A DNA stretch of 64,000 nucleotides from Paenibacillus ginsengarvi (GTDB taxonomy: Bacteria; Bacillota; Bacilli; Paenibacillales; NBRC-103111). This document shows, piece after piece, positions 1 to 10,000 of the stretch (positions within the stretch are counted from its first letter, which is position 1; each line of letters begins with the position of its first letter). The position numbers and the translations under genes were made by a program. The stretch spans positions 70,363-134,362 of the forward strand of contig NZ_RBAH01000018.1 in NCBI RefSeq assembly GCF_003626695.1, written 5' to 3'. Under the pieces are notes generated by a model. It was not told the origin of the DNA and did not search any database. It saw nothing but the letters and a program-made list of their open reading frames with translations.

Positions 1-9
1 ATCCCGTTT

Positions 10-435
10 ATGGACATTACGCAAATTCAGGAAACGATTCCTCATCGTTATCCATTCCTGCTTGTGGATCGCATTTTGGAAATCCAGGAAGGGGTCCGCG
101 CCGTCGGTTTGAAAAACGTAACGATTAACGAGCCGTTTTTTAACGGCCACTTTCCCGGATATCCGGTCATGCCGGGTGTACTCATCGCGGAGGCGCTTGC
201 CCAGGTAGCTGCGGTAGCGATGCTCAGTTCCGAAGGGAATCGCGGCAAAATCGGCCTGCTTGCCGGTATTGACGGGTTTCGCTTCCGCGATCAGGTAAAA
301 CCGGGGGATACGCTCATTCTGGAAATGGAAATTACCCGGATGAAAGGCACGATCGGCAAAGGCCGAGGCGTTGCCAAAGTCGGGGACAAGGTTGTTGCCG
401 AAGGTGAACTGATGTTTGCGCTCGCCAATCCGTAG
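10..435 (+). CDS. fabZ: 3-hydroxyacyl-ACP dehydratase FabZ
   Basis: Dehydrates (3R)-hydroxyacyl-ACP to trans-2-enoyl-ACP in cytosolic type II fatty-acid elongation. The 141-residue hot-dog protein has the family opening IPHRYPFLLVDRI and the active-site helix GHFPGYPVMPGVL, with catalytic His47 and Glu61. Length is normal for the family. The ATG at position 10 agrees with where FabZ usually starts, but the window edge cuts off the ribosome-binding region, so a slightly earlier start cannot be excluded. About 90 bases separate it from the phosphohexomutase gene, so the two may be separate units. Identity is secure from the motifs; the exact start is less so. Confidence 0.95.
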   Translation: MDITQIQETIPHRYPFLLVDRILEIQEGVRAVGLKNVTINEPFFNGHFPGYPVMPGVLIAEALAQVAAVAMLSSEGNRGKIGLLAGIDGFRFRDQVKPGDTLILEMEITRMKGTIGKGRGVAKVGDKVVAEGELMFALANP

Positions 436-527
436 GCGCCCAGCACCTGTAGCCTTACGACAATGTGCATACGCGATAGAGAAGACCTCGTCTTAGGCTG
501 TTACTATTTTGAGACCGGGAGAGATGC

Positions 528-2240
528 ATGTTGAGTTTGGATCATGCGATGAAGCAATACGAGATTTGGATGAACGATTCTTTCATTGATGAACATACGA
601 AGCAGGAGTTGGAATCGCTGCGGGGCAGCGACAAGGAATTGGAGGACCGATTTTATCGGGATCTCGAGTTCGGCACAGGCGGACTGCGCGGGGTTATCGG
701 AGCCGGTACGAATCGGATGAACCGATATACGGTGGCGAAGGCAACCCAAGGTCTGGCGCAATTTATTATCGGGCAAGCCCAGAGGAAACCGGGCTCGGTC
801 GTAATCGCTTATGATTCGCGGAACCAGTCGCCGGAATTCGCTCTCGAAGCGGCCCTTGTGCTCGCTGGCAACGGAGTGAAGGCTTATGTGTTCGAATCGC
901 TTCGGACTACGCCTGAGCTGTCGTTCGCGGTGCGGCATTTGAACGCATCGGGAGGCATCGTCATAACGGCGAGCCATAATCCGCCCGAGTATAACGGTTA
1001 CAAGGTGTACGGCCGCGACGGCGGGCAACTGGTCCCGCACGATGCTGGGCAGGTGCTTGCGCAGATTGAGGCAATCACCTCGTTCGCCGCGGTAAAACGT
1101 ATGGAGCGCAGCGAGGCCGAAGCCAAAGGACTTCTGGAATGGATCGGCGAGACGGTAGATGAAGCTTTTGTTCAGGCCGTGTCGAGCGTAAGTCTGCACC
1201 CGGACGTTATTAAGTCGACAAGCGATGATTTCCGCATTTTATATACGCCGCTTCACGGGGCCGGCAATTTGTCGGTTCGCGCCGTGCTGGAGCGGATCGG
1301 GTTTCGCCATGTGTTTGTTGTTCCGGAGCAGGAGAAGCCGGATGCGAATTTTTCGACCGTGAAGTCGCCTAACCCGGAAGAACGCGAAGCCTTTACAATG
1401 GCGCTTGCTATGGCGCCGCAGACGAACCCGGACATCATTATCGGAACCGATCCCGACTGCGATCGGATGGGAGCCGTCGTCCGAAACGATCAAGGCGAAT
1501 TCGTCGTACTGAACGGCAATCAATCCGGCGCGATTATGGCCTATTATGTGCTCAGCAGCCTGAAGGAACGCGGCGAACTGCCGGATAATGGCGTCCTCGT
1601 CAAGACGATCGTCACTAGCGAGATGGGTGCGGTCATCGCCGAAAGTTATGGCGTCCGTGTCATCAATACGCTGACCGGGTTTAAATATATCGGCGAGAAA
1701 ATGACCGAGTTCGATCGTACAGGGCAGTACCGGTTCTTGTTCGGCTACGAGGAAAGCTACGGTTATTTGGCCGGAACGTACTGCCGGGACAAGGACGCTG
1801 TGCTCGCTTCGATGCTTATATGCGAAGCGGCTGCATATTTTAAAAGTAAAGGTAAAACGCTGTACGATGTACTTCAGGAGCTATATACGAAATATGGCTA
1901 TTTCCGCGAAGCGCTGGAGTCCCGGACAATGAAGGGTAAGGACGGCCTGGACAAAATCAAGGCGATCATGGAAGACTGGCGGTCTCATCCTTTGGCGGAA
2001 GTAGCGGGCGTACCGGTGGTTCGCGTACAAGACTATTCCAAAGGGATCGACGGCCTTCCTGCCGAGAACGTGCTGAAGTATACGCTGGCGGACCATTCTT
2101 GGTTCTGTCTTCGTCCATCGGGCACCGAGCCGAAAATTAAAATGTATTTTGCCGTACAGGCCTCTTCCGGAGAGGATGCGGCGGGACGCCTCGATCGTCT
2201 TCGCGTATCGGTGATGTCCAGAGTCGATCAGTTTCAATAA
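528..2240 (+). CDS. pgcA: Alpha-phosphoglucomutase / phosphomannomutase (PgcA type)
   Basis: Interconverts hexose 1- and 6-phosphates, which feeds UDP-glucose and other nucleotide sugars for cell-wall glycopolymers. The 570-residue protein has all four alpha-D-phosphohexomutase signatures: the phosphoserine loop TASHNPPEYNGYK (Ser149), the metal loop GTDPDCDRMG (Asp308, 310, 312), the sugar loop GYEESYGY from 406, and the C-terminal phosphate loop RPSGTEPKIK. Length is close to B. subtilis PgcA. A GGGAGAG ribosome site lies just before the ATG. The metal loop has Cys where many homologues have Ala, which should not matter. Its position ahead of csaB and tagO suggests sugar supply for wall polymers. 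Whether glucose or mannose phosphate is preferred cannot be read from sequence. Confidence 0.93.
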   Translation: MLSLDHAMKQYEIWMNDSFIDEHTKQELESLRGSDKELEDRFYRDLEFGTGGLRGVIGAGTNRMNRYTVAKATQGLAQFIIGQAQRKPGSVVIAYDSRNQSPEFALEAALVLAGNGVKAYVFESLRTTPELSFAVRHLNASGGIVITASHNPPEYNGYKVYGRDGGQLVPHDAGQVLAQIEAITSFAAVKRMERSEAEAKGLLEWIGETVDEAFVQAVSSVSLHPDVIKSTSDDFRILYTPLHGAGNLSVRAVLERIGFRHVFVVPEQEKPDANFSTVKSPNPEEREAFTMALAMAPQTNPDIIIGTDPDCDRMGAVVRNDQGEFVVLNGNQSGAIMAYYVLSSLKERGELPDNGVLVKTIVTSEMGAVIAESYGVRVINTLTGFKYIGEKMTEFDRTGQYRFLFGYEESYGYLAGTYCRDKDAVLASMLICEAAAYFKSKGKTLYDVLQELYTKYGYFREALESRTMKGKDGLDKIKAIMEDWRSHPLAEVAGVPVVRVQDYSKGIDGLPAENVLKYTLADHSWFCLRPSGTEPKIKMYFAVQASSGEDAAGRLDRLRVSVMSRVDQFQ

Positions 2241-2253
2241 AAGAAGGAACATG

Positions 2254-2315
2254 CCTCTTCGAACGGTGCGACAGTTCCGCACGGACCTTGTGTCGCGCCG
2301 GCCCGAAGAGGTTTT
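2254..2315 (+). terminator. Probable intrinsic terminator after pgcA
   Basis: CCTCTTCG at 2254-2261 pairs with CGAAGAGG at 2304-2311, followed by TTTT. The long loop holds a second inverted repeat (GCGACA/TGTCGC), so the RNA would fold as one extended stem. The T-run is short, so termination may be partial. Confidence 0.5.
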
Positions 2316-2364
2316 CCGGGTTTCGGATTGTTTTCAACAAGACAAGTAACAAGGAGTGAATGGC

Positions 2365-4392
2365 TTGCTTCAGCGGTATGTTACCTTAAACAAACTTGCG
2401 AGCAAATGGCTTTGGTGGCTCGTGGTGATCGGATTGATCGCTTCCGTGCCGCTTGTTTCCGAACGAATTCAAACGGAACGGTCCACGAAAAACGTGGAAA
2501 TGGTATTCGATTATCGCGACCTGCTCGACGTATCCATCTATCGCCCGAATCCCGATGCTTATATTATCGAAAAGTTGAAGCTGATGAAAGAGGCCGGAAT
2601 CGGCACGATGTCCGTATATGAAAGCTCGCTGGAGGAACTGAAAAACAGCCGGCGCATCCAGGTGTACACGCCTCAAGAGTATTCGCTGTTAACGGGCAAA
2701 CCGCTCACGCCGGGGGAAAATTACACCTATTTGCTGTTTACTTCCACTGAAGCCAGGGACAAGCTTCAACCGATTATCGAGAAAACGTACAGGGACCGGC
2801 TGGATATTAACGTCAGCTCCTGGTCGTACAATAACCGTCCAGGGCTGATCATCAGTCTTCCATATGAAGAGGCGAACACGAAGCCGATGGAACCGGACCC
2901 GATTACGATGGATATGCTCCAAAATCAGGGTTTCCGGCTGATCGTGCGGCTGTCGAACCGGATGCAGCCATATAGCGAGGAGGAGCTTGAAGGATTACTC
3001 CATAAGTTAAGCTCCCGAGGCGTAAAACGGATCGTATTCGATGGCAGCGCCGTTACTGGCTATGACGAAAACCCGGACAACAACCATGTGAAAGAAACGG
3101 CCGAGCTTCTGAAGAAGTACGGATTCGGTGCGGCCATCATCGACCGCTTGAAGGCGCCGCAAAAAGGCTTTACGATTTCATTTGCGGATCAGCTTGATTA
3201 CAACATCGTACGGTTGTTCCCTCTGTACGATACCGAGGTCAATCTGAAGCCAGAGCTAATTGAAGACAAGCTGGTGCTGGCCGTCAAAGACCGGAACTTG
3301 CGTATTTTATTTTTAAATACGAAAGCGGCCAAAGATCTCGATAAAGGGTATATTAACGATTACCTGGACAATCTCTTGAAAAGCTTGACCGGTTCCGAGG
3401 AGGATCAAACGGAAGGAGCTATCGCCAGAATCGAAAGTCTGGGCTATAACATGGGCGAAGCTCACGCTTTTGTGGTGCACGGCGAATCGCTGAAGCCGCT
3501 CAAGCTGGTGCTTCTCGTTGCAGGAACGGCTGTAATTGCACTTACCATAGCCATGTTTTTCCCGATCTTAACGTTGCTGGCGTTTGTGCTAGGAGCATTA
3601 GGTTCTCTTGCGCTGTATGTGCTGTCCAATTCGATTGCGCTGCAAGCGATGGCTTTCGGAGTAGGTGTATGCGCCCCGACGCTAGCGACTATTATGGCCA
3701 TCCGGTATTTGCGCAGGCTTCGAGAAGGGAAGTCCGGTTCCGGCTGGGTTCGAGCGACGCTTGTGTTTGTAGCGGCTTCGCTAATGTCTGTCGGCGGCGT
3801 ATTTTATGTAGTGGCGTTGCTGAGCGGCATTACGTACTATTTAGTGCTGGAACAGTTCCGCGGCGTGGCGCTTTTGCATCTCCTTCCGATTGCGCTTGTC
3901 GGGGTTTACGCCCTATTTTTTGCCGAGTCGAAAAAACCGGGTGAAATTATCGCACGGATTCGGGCCATTTTGTTCGCGAAAATTACCGTCATTTGGGTTG
4001 TGCTGGCCGTAGTGTTCGGTGGGGCCCTCTACTATTACTTGACGAGAACCGGCAATGCCGGACAAGCTTCCCAGATGGAAAAGCTGATCCGGACTTATTT
4101 GGAAAACGGATTGGGCGTACGCCCCCGGTTCAAAGAATTTTTGTTCGCGCATCCTTTGTTCATATTGGCCGCTTATCTGTATATGAAATATAGAAACGCC
4201 ATCTTCTTGTTCGTCGGCGCCGTCATGGGGCAGCTTTCGATCATCGATACGTTTGCCCATTTGCACACGCCGCTGTACATCTCGTTTATTCGCGTCGGGC
4301 TTGGCATTGGCTTCGGTATCTTGTTCAGTATTGTTTTCGTCCTCGTGTGGGAGCTGCTTGAGAAAGGATGGCGTAAATGGGCACCGAGGTAA
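2365..4392 (+). CDS. DUF5693 family polytopic membrane protein
   Basis: I recognise this as the membrane protein that commonly precedes csaB in Paenibacillus-type genomes (DUF5693); its function is unknown. A hydrophobic segment near residues 15-30 anchors the N-terminus. About 340 mostly hydrophilic residues follow, probably extracytoplasmic, and the C-terminal half from about residue 375 is a run of hydrophobic helices, roughly nine or ten. Start choice: the ribosome site AAGGAG at 2351-2356 overlaps a GTG at 2356 but lies 8 bases before TTG 2365, so TTG is preferred (675 residues). The end overlaps csaB by 16 bases, implying translational coupling. A role in making, moving or pyruvylating the secondary wall polymer is inference from context only. 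Confidence 0.8.
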   Translation: MLQRYVTLNKLASKWLWWLVVIGLIASVPLVSERIQTERSTKNVEMVFDYRDLLDVSIYRPNPDAYIIEKLKLMKEAGIGTMSVYESSLEELKNSRRIQVYTPQEYSLLTGKPLTPGENYTYLLFTSTEARDKLQPIIEKTYRDRLDINVSSWSYNNRPGLIISLPYEEANTKPMEPDPITMDMLQNQGFRLIVRLSNRMQPYSEEELEGLLHKLSSRGVKRIVFDGSAVTGYDENPDNNHVKETAELLKKYGFGAAIIDRLKAPQKGFTISFADQLDYNIVRLFPLYDTEVNLKPELIEDKLVLAVKDRNLRILFLNTKAAKDLDKGYINDYLDNLLKSLTGSEEDQTEGAIARIESLGYNMGEAHAFVVHGESLKPLKLVLLVAGTAVIALTIAMFFPILTLLAFVLGALGSLALYVLSNSIALQAMAFGVGVCAPTLATIMAIRYLRRLREGKSGSGWVRATLVFVAASLMSVGGVFYVVALLSGITYYLVLEQFRGVALLHLLPIALVGVYALFFAESKKPGEIIARIRAILFAKITVIWVVLAVVFGGALYYYLTRTGNAGQASQMEKLIRTYLENGLGVRPRFKEFLFAHPLFILAAYLYMKYRNAIFLFVGAVMGQLSIIDTFAHLHTPLYISFIRVGLGIGFGILFSIVFVLVWELLEKGWRKWAPR

Positions 4393-5483
4393 GACGACTT
4401 GTGCTTTCCGGCTATTATGGTTTCGGCAATAGCGGAGATGAAGCGGTACTACAATCGATTTTACTTGCACTTCAGAGCGAAGGCGAGCGGCAAGGCGTCC
4501 GGATCGAGCCGGTCGTGCTCTCGATACGACCGGAACAAACGGCAGCGATGTACGGAGTAAAAGCGGTGCATCGGATGCGCTTTGCCGATGTATCGCAGGC
4601 GATTCGCGAATGCGACGGGCTGATCAGCGGGGGAGGAAGCTTGCTGCAGGATACGACGGGGATCAAAACGATCCCCTATTATCTGGCTATTTTGCGGCTG
4701 GCGCAGTTTTATCGCAAACCTACCTTTATATATGCGCAAGGAATCGGTCCTGTCCGGCGCCCTTTATTTTTCCCGTTTATACGAACGGTATATAAGAAGT
4801 GCCGTTATATTTCCGTCCGCGACGAGGAATCGGCTGCTTTGCTGAAACGTATGGGAATTACGCGGAATACGATCGAAGTTGTGCCTGATCCGGTCATGGG
4901 ATTAACGCCGAAGAGCGGTTTTGCACGCTTGAATCGTGCCAAGCCTGTTGTAGGTGTATCGGTACGATTTTGGAATAAAGATCGTTCGGAACTTGATGCG
5001 CTTGCAGAGGCGCTTCGGTCCATTGCCGGACAACGGCCTGTCACCATCCGAATGCTTCCGTTTCACTTGCCTGACGATGCAGACGCCTCCAGTTATGTGA
5101 TGGAACGGATAGGCTCACTGCCTGTTCATTCCGACATGGAGATCAAGCAGAATGCGATTCATCCTCAGGATATGCTAGGAGAAGTAAGCGATTGCGATGT
5201 TCTCATTGGCATGCGGCTCCATTCCTTGATCTATGCGGCCTCCCAGAAAGTACCGCTGATCGGAATATCATACGATCCCAAGATCGATCAGTTTTTGAAC
5301 CGGCTCGGCTTGGCTGCGGCGGCAACGACGGAACGTTTCGATCCGAATCAAGTGGTGCGGGAAGCTATGCAGCATCTCGATCATCCCGAAGATTGGCTAG
5401 CTCAAACCGAGCCCGCAATCGAGCGGTTGAAAAAACAAGCGAGGCAGCCAGCGCAACAAATCGTCTCGACCTGCGCATACTAA
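4377..5483 (+). CDS. csaB: Polysaccharide pyruvyl transferase CsaB
   Basis: CsaB enzymes transfer pyruvate from phosphoenolpyruvate as a ketal onto the peptidoglycan-linked secondary wall polymer; that modification is what SLH domains recognise. The 368-residue protein begins with the family signature LSGYYGFGNSGDEA and has the GGGSLLQD loop, DPVMGL and a C-terminal GMRLHSLIYA segment, as expected for the PS_pyruv_trans fold. An AAAGGA site sits inside the end of the preceding gene, 8 bases before the ATG. Two SLH-domain proteins and tagO follow, which strongly supports the assignment. Likely cytoplasmic, acting on lipid-linked polymer. Confidence in the family is high; the acceptor sugar is not visible. 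Confidence 0.92.
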   Translation: MGTEVRRLVLSGYYGFGNSGDEAVLQSILLALQSEGERQGVRIEPVVLSIRPEQTAAMYGVKAVHRMRFADVSQAIRECDGLISGGGSLLQDTTGIKTIPYYLAILRLAQFYRKPTFIYAQGIGPVRRPLFFPFIRTVYKKCRYISVRDEESAALLKRMGITRNTIEVVPDPVMGLTPKSGFARLNRAKPVVGVSVRFWNKDRSELDALAEALRSIAGQRPVTIRMLPFHLPDDADASSYVMERIGSLPVHSDMEIKQNAIHPQDMLGEVSDCDVLIGMRLHSLIYAASQKVPLIGISYDPKIDQFLNRLGLAAAATTERFDPNQVVREAMQHLDHPEDWLAQTEPAIERLKKQARQPAQQIVSTCAY

Positions 5484-5600
5484 AGGCGAGCCGCGAAGAT
5501 AAGCGGAGAAACAACAGTCGGCCGAATGAGAAAATCCCTTTAGTTTCAGAATTGGATTCAAAACTGCCCATTTCGCGCATTTTTTGCTTGAATTTCGCTG

Positions 5601-5659
5601 TGGAGTTTCCGCACATTTCGGAGTATAATGGGTCCGTTGGTCTCTTGACCTTGTCAAGA
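5601..5659 (+). promoter_or_regulatory. Candidate tagO promoter with operator-like inverted repeat
   Basis: TATAAT at 5624-5629 has a weak -35 candidate TGGAGT at 5601-5606 with 17-base spacing. A perfect 7-3-7 inverted repeat, TCTTGAC-CTT-GTCAAGA at 5643-5659, falls at or just after the expected transcription start. It could be an operator or an RNA hairpin at the 5' end. Confidence 0.4.
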
Positions 5660-5693
5660 ACCGACACATAGAGATGGGGGTGGGGTAAGTCGG

Positions 5694-6779
5694 ATGGAAT
5701 TTGTTTATTACATCATCGGTTTTATCGCAGCTTGCGTATTAGCCGTCATCCTGACACCTGCAGTCAAAAAGTTCGCTTTCCTAGTGGGAGCGGTAGATAA
5801 GCCGAACCAGCGTAAAGTACATACGCGCATTATGCCTCGATTGGGCGGTTTGGCCGTATTTCTGGCGTTTGTAGGAGCATTCTTCGTCATTGCGCCGATG
5901 ACGGATGATTTGAATTGGAAAGTGGCCTCCGCTCTGCTGATCGGTAGTTCGCTTATTGTGCTGGTTGGAGCGCTTGACGACCGATTCGATCTGTCGCCGA
6001 AAACGAAACTTTTCGTCGAGCTTGTAGCAGCGCTTGTCATTGTTTTTTACGGCGACATTCAGATCGATCTGGTTAACTTGCCTTTCGGCGACTCGTTCGA
6101 AACGAAATGGCTCAGTGCGCCGCTTACGATATTCTGGATCGTTGGGGTTACCAACGCGGTCAATCTGATTGACGGGTTGGATGGACTGGCTGCCGGGGTG
6201 TCCGGTATAGCCAATGCGACCATGCTCGTTATGGCGATCATGATGGGCAATGTTACGGTTATCCTGTTCAGTGCACTGCTGCTCGGCAGCATTATCGGAT
6301 TTTTATTTTACAACTTCCATCCCGCCAAAATTTTTATGGGCGATTCGGGAGCATTATTTCTGGGCTTCTGCCTCGCGACCTTATCGGTACTCGGATTTAA
6401 GCAGGCTACGCTGGTTTCGTTTATCGTACCGATCTTGATTCTTGGCGTCCCGCTTTCGGACACATTCTTCGCGATCGTACGCAGGAAGCTCAACAAGACG
6501 CCGATATCGGTGGCGGATAAAAACCATTTGCATCACTGTTTGCTTCAAATGGGACTTGGACACCGGAATACGGTGCTTGTTATATACGGAGTATCGGTTT
6601 TCTTCGGGCTTTGCGCCATTTTGCTGTCGCAAACGTCACAATGGGTGGCGGTAGTGTTTATCGCAGTGATCATGATCGTGCTTCAGGTCGGAGCTGAAGC
6701 GATCGGCATTGTGGGCAAGAGCAATCGTCCCGTGCTCAATTTGTTTTTACGCTCCAGATCGAAAAATGTTTCTAAATAA
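5694..6779 (+). CDS. tagO: Undecaprenyl-phosphate GlcNAc-1-phosphate transferase (TagO/WecA family)
   Basis: Transfers a HexNAc-1-phosphate, normally GlcNAc, from its UDP form onto undecaprenyl phosphate in the membrane, the first step of teichoic-acid and secondary wall-polymer synthesis. The 361-residue polytopic protein has the hallmarks of the MraY/WecA superfamily: DKPNQRKVHT near 35, Asp95-Asp96, NAVNLIDGLDGL at 154-165, GDSGALFLG from 216, and the cytoplasmic HLHHCLLQMG from 278. A G-rich ribosome site lies just before the ATG. It sits between csaB and two SLH-protein genes, so it most likely initiates the polymer that CsaB pyruvylates. MraY is unlikely because no mur genes are nearby and the His motif is WecA-like. 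Confidence 0.92.
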   Translation: MEFVYYIIGFIAACVLAVILTPAVKKFAFLVGAVDKPNQRKVHTRIMPRLGGLAVFLAFVGAFFVIAPMTDDLNWKVASALLIGSSLIVLVGALDDRFDLSPKTKLFVELVAALVIVFYGDIQIDLVNLPFGDSFETKWLSAPLTIFWIVGVTNAVNLIDGLDGLAAGVSGIANATMLVMAIMMGNVTVILFSALLLGSIIGFLFYNFHPAKIFMGDSGALFLGFCLATLSVLGFKQATLVSFIVPILILGVPLSDTFFAIVRRKLNKTPISVADKNHLHHCLLQMGLGHRNTVLVIYGVSVFFGLCAILLSQTSQWVAVVFIAVIMIVLQVGAEAIGIVGKSNRPVLNLFLRSRSKNVSK

Positions 6780-6833
6780 CGCTTATCGATCCACAGATCG
6801 AAGAACGTTTCTTAAATAGCTTGTATCGATCCT
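6756..6833 (+). repeat. 39-base imperfect tandem duplication over the tagO stop
   Basis: Bases 6756-6793 recur at 6795-6833 with a few differences; both copies share AGATCGAA...GTTTCT.AAATA...ATCGATCC. The first copy contains the last codons and stop of tagO, the second is untranslated. This looks like a recent local duplication. Confidence 0.75.
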
Positions 6834-6860
6834 AAAACCCCAGCGAAGGCTGGGTTTTTT
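6834..6860 (+). terminator. Intrinsic terminator after tagO
   Basis: CCCAGC (6839-6844), loop GAAG, GCTGGG (6849-6854), then six T. It separates tagO from the following SLH-protein gene. Confidence 0.85.
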
Positions 6861-6861
6861 G

Positions 6862-6889
6862 TTGATTCTTTTCCATAACTATCTATTAA
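6862..6889 (+). promoter_or_regulatory. Candidate sigma-A promoter of the giant SLH-protein gene
   Basis: TTGATT at 6862-6867 and TATTAA at 6884-6889 with 16-base spacing. This gives a leader of about 170 bases that contains a perfect hairpin at 6937-6952, GGAGGA-CGAC-TCCTCC. Confidence 0.45.
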
Positions 6890-7067
6890 ATTTCGGGCCA
6901 TTCCGACCGATAACAAAACTACAAGATTCTTTTTTCGGAGGACGACTCCTCCTTATAAGGAATAAACAAAACAAGAACAAAAAGAAGGGAGCCAGGAGAG
7001 AACTAGGCGGGAAGGAACAAACAAACGTTCATAAGTAACTTTGAATAAGATTTGAGGAGGAAGAGCT

Positions 7068-10000
7068 TTGAGGAACAACTTGCGCAAGTGGACAAGCGTA
7101 GCTCTCATTATGGCTATACTGATGAGCCTGCTTCCGGCGATGTCCGCCAATGCGGCCACGGCAAGAATCACGATCAAGGAGCTGTTTACGTCGGATACGC
7201 AGCCGGCTGACGATTCCATGATTCCGCGATACACGAGCAACCCGGTTAATATTTCGGCCACGATTGAAAATATAAGCGACACTCAATTAGGTGAGCTTTA
7301 CTACGAAATCACGAATATGACTACGACGAAAACTCCGGTTGTAGAGAAAACGAACAAAGCTCAGAAGACCGGTCAATTTGATATCGTATTCAAAAACGTA
7401 CTGCTTACGGAAGGTCTCAATAAAATTGTAGTAAAGCTCGGCGATACGAGCGTTATTTCTTCCGCTCCGGGCTGGGTTTATTTCACGCCTACAACGACGC
7501 TGACTACCTTCAATATTAATGGCCAGCCGTTCCAGGACGGCAAAATGTATCCGGAAAATCCGGGTCAATCGACCGTATTGAACATTTCCGGTACAGCGCC
7601 TAATGCTACCGAAGTCAAAGCGTATACGGAAGGCAACCCGAATCCGATTAACGCTTACTTGAACAGCGGCGAGTTTTTCTTCATCGCGGACGACGTCAAT
7701 AATACGCAGTCGACGGCCAATTTGCGTCTGCGCGCCGGGGATAACCCGCTGACGATTATGTCGGTCAATAATACGAAGACTTATCAGATGAGTAAAAATT
7801 TAATCTACAACAACGGATTGCCGTTTGCCTTTAATGCGAAAATAACGGAGTTGCCGCTCAGTAGTCCTCCAACAACGAAGGACTTGATTAAAAATCCGAC
7901 GGTAACAACGCCAAAAGTTAATATATCGGCGCTTTTAAAAGATGATTTAACTACGCTTGGCGACTTGCAGTACAATTTTGTGGATGTGTTTGTAGGAGGA
8001 CAGAAGTTCGGACCGTACAACTTGTCCGGTGCGGCCGCGGCTCCGAGAACAACTTCTATGTATCCTAATATTGTTTATGAGGGGCATAGTCCGACGAGAA
8101 TATTCGTTTCGGGTCAGGCGCTAAGCAACTCGGTTTTGCTTACACTGACAGATAAAAACGATGCGTTGGTAGGCGTGCTGGAGGATAAAGGTCCGGTTGC
8201 TGTAAATGCATCCCAAACGGCAGCTGTATATGCCATACCGGAAGGCACATTTATAAAGGACAATGGTCCGTATAAAGTGAGCTTACGAGCAGGAACGGTA
8301 GCTAGCAAGTCTCCGATTTTGCACACTGAACCTTTTTCCATTGCAGTAAATAAGTCGACGGACCCGCTTCCGAAAATTACGAACAGTACCATCCCGAGTA
8401 TTAAGGTAGGTCAGTCTCCGGTACCGCAACCAAGCTTTGTTGTAACTGGAACGGGTTTGAGCGAAGCTGATTTTACAATTACGTATACCGACCTAAGCGG
8501 TAAACCTGCAGGTCAATCGGCCGCTACCAAGATTTCCGGCGATACGTCGAATATGACGTTAGGTTTCGCCGGTCCGACTGCAACGGTGGATGGCCTGTAT
8601 AAGTACAAAATTGCATACAAAAGCGTACCGCTTGCCGAACAGGAGTTTCAGATCGATAAGAAGGATCCGATTTTGCCTACAGCTACATTTGGCGGAACGA
8701 TCGGAGTGACGAAGACCCCTTCACCTACAACGATATACGTTTCCGGAACGAATCTGGGAACTAGCGCAAGCGATTATCGTAATGTGAAGCTTGTGAATGT
8801 TAATGACAGCAGCGATTTCGTTCTGGTGAATGTGTTTGAAGCGCGTGAAAATGCCCTTCTGTTGCAGCCATTAAGCAATCTGGATCCCTTGAATCCTGTT
8901 TACGGCCAAACCAAGTTTACAGCCGGTGCAACTTACAAATTAGAGTTTGAAAAGCAGCTGAGGTATCCGGACGGAACTTTGGCTAACTGGACAAATCCAA
9001 TATCCACTGTGACAAACGGGGTTTATGTATCACAAGCTACCAGTAGCGCCAGTATTCAGTCTGTTTCTATTCCGCAAGTAACACTTGCTGAAGTGAGCAC
9101 AGCGTCGATTACGATTCAAGGCGACGGCATGTTGGATGCACTAAAATTGTCGGCTATCGTCATGAACGAAGACGGAAGTAATCAGCGAAGCGCAAAGGTT
9201 TCGTCTGTATCCCAAGACGGGAAAACTGCAATTGTCGATTTCTCCACAATTGCAGGCCTTACTGCTGGAAACTACTTGCTCAAGTTGGCTTACAATAGTG
9301 GTACATTAGTTACATTAGGTCAATATCCGTTTACGATTGCTGATCCATCACCAACAGGATTTACTACATCAGGGTCTACAATGACTATCACGGGAAATAA
9401 TTTGGGGCGAGATATTTCGAAATTGAAGCTGAGATTTGCTGCCGAAGATAATCCGTCCTATATTATGGAGGCTATGGCGACCCAGGTTGTTTCGGGGCGA
9501 ACGGCTACCTTTAATAAGCCGGTCGATTTATCGAATGGTACCTATACAGTAAGCTTGCTCTACAACGACACCATAGTCGGCAATGCATTCACTTATAGTG
9601 TAAGTGCGGCACCTACACAGCTGAGCGAAGCATCTGAGTGGTCCCAGCCGGGCAGATATAAAGTGTTTAATTTCTCTGCCGATGTGGACATCCCATCTGA
9701 CCGTACGCAACTGGTACAATTTAAATTTTATAATTCAAATGCAGATGATATCCCAGTAACTGCCTATACCTTTAATTATGTCAATCCGGACTTACCATAC
9801 GTGGAATCTGTCGATAATATGTCCGAGTCAAACGTAAACAATATTTCCGAATTGCCGAGGACATTCCGCGCTCTTGCCAGTGCTCAGACGGAAAAGCTTA
9901 ATGTGTACTTGGGCGAGTACACAAGTAATTCGGAAGTTTATTTGACAGCGGGCTGGAACGGATCATCGAAAGATACAATCAACGGTGTTGAATATCGGGT

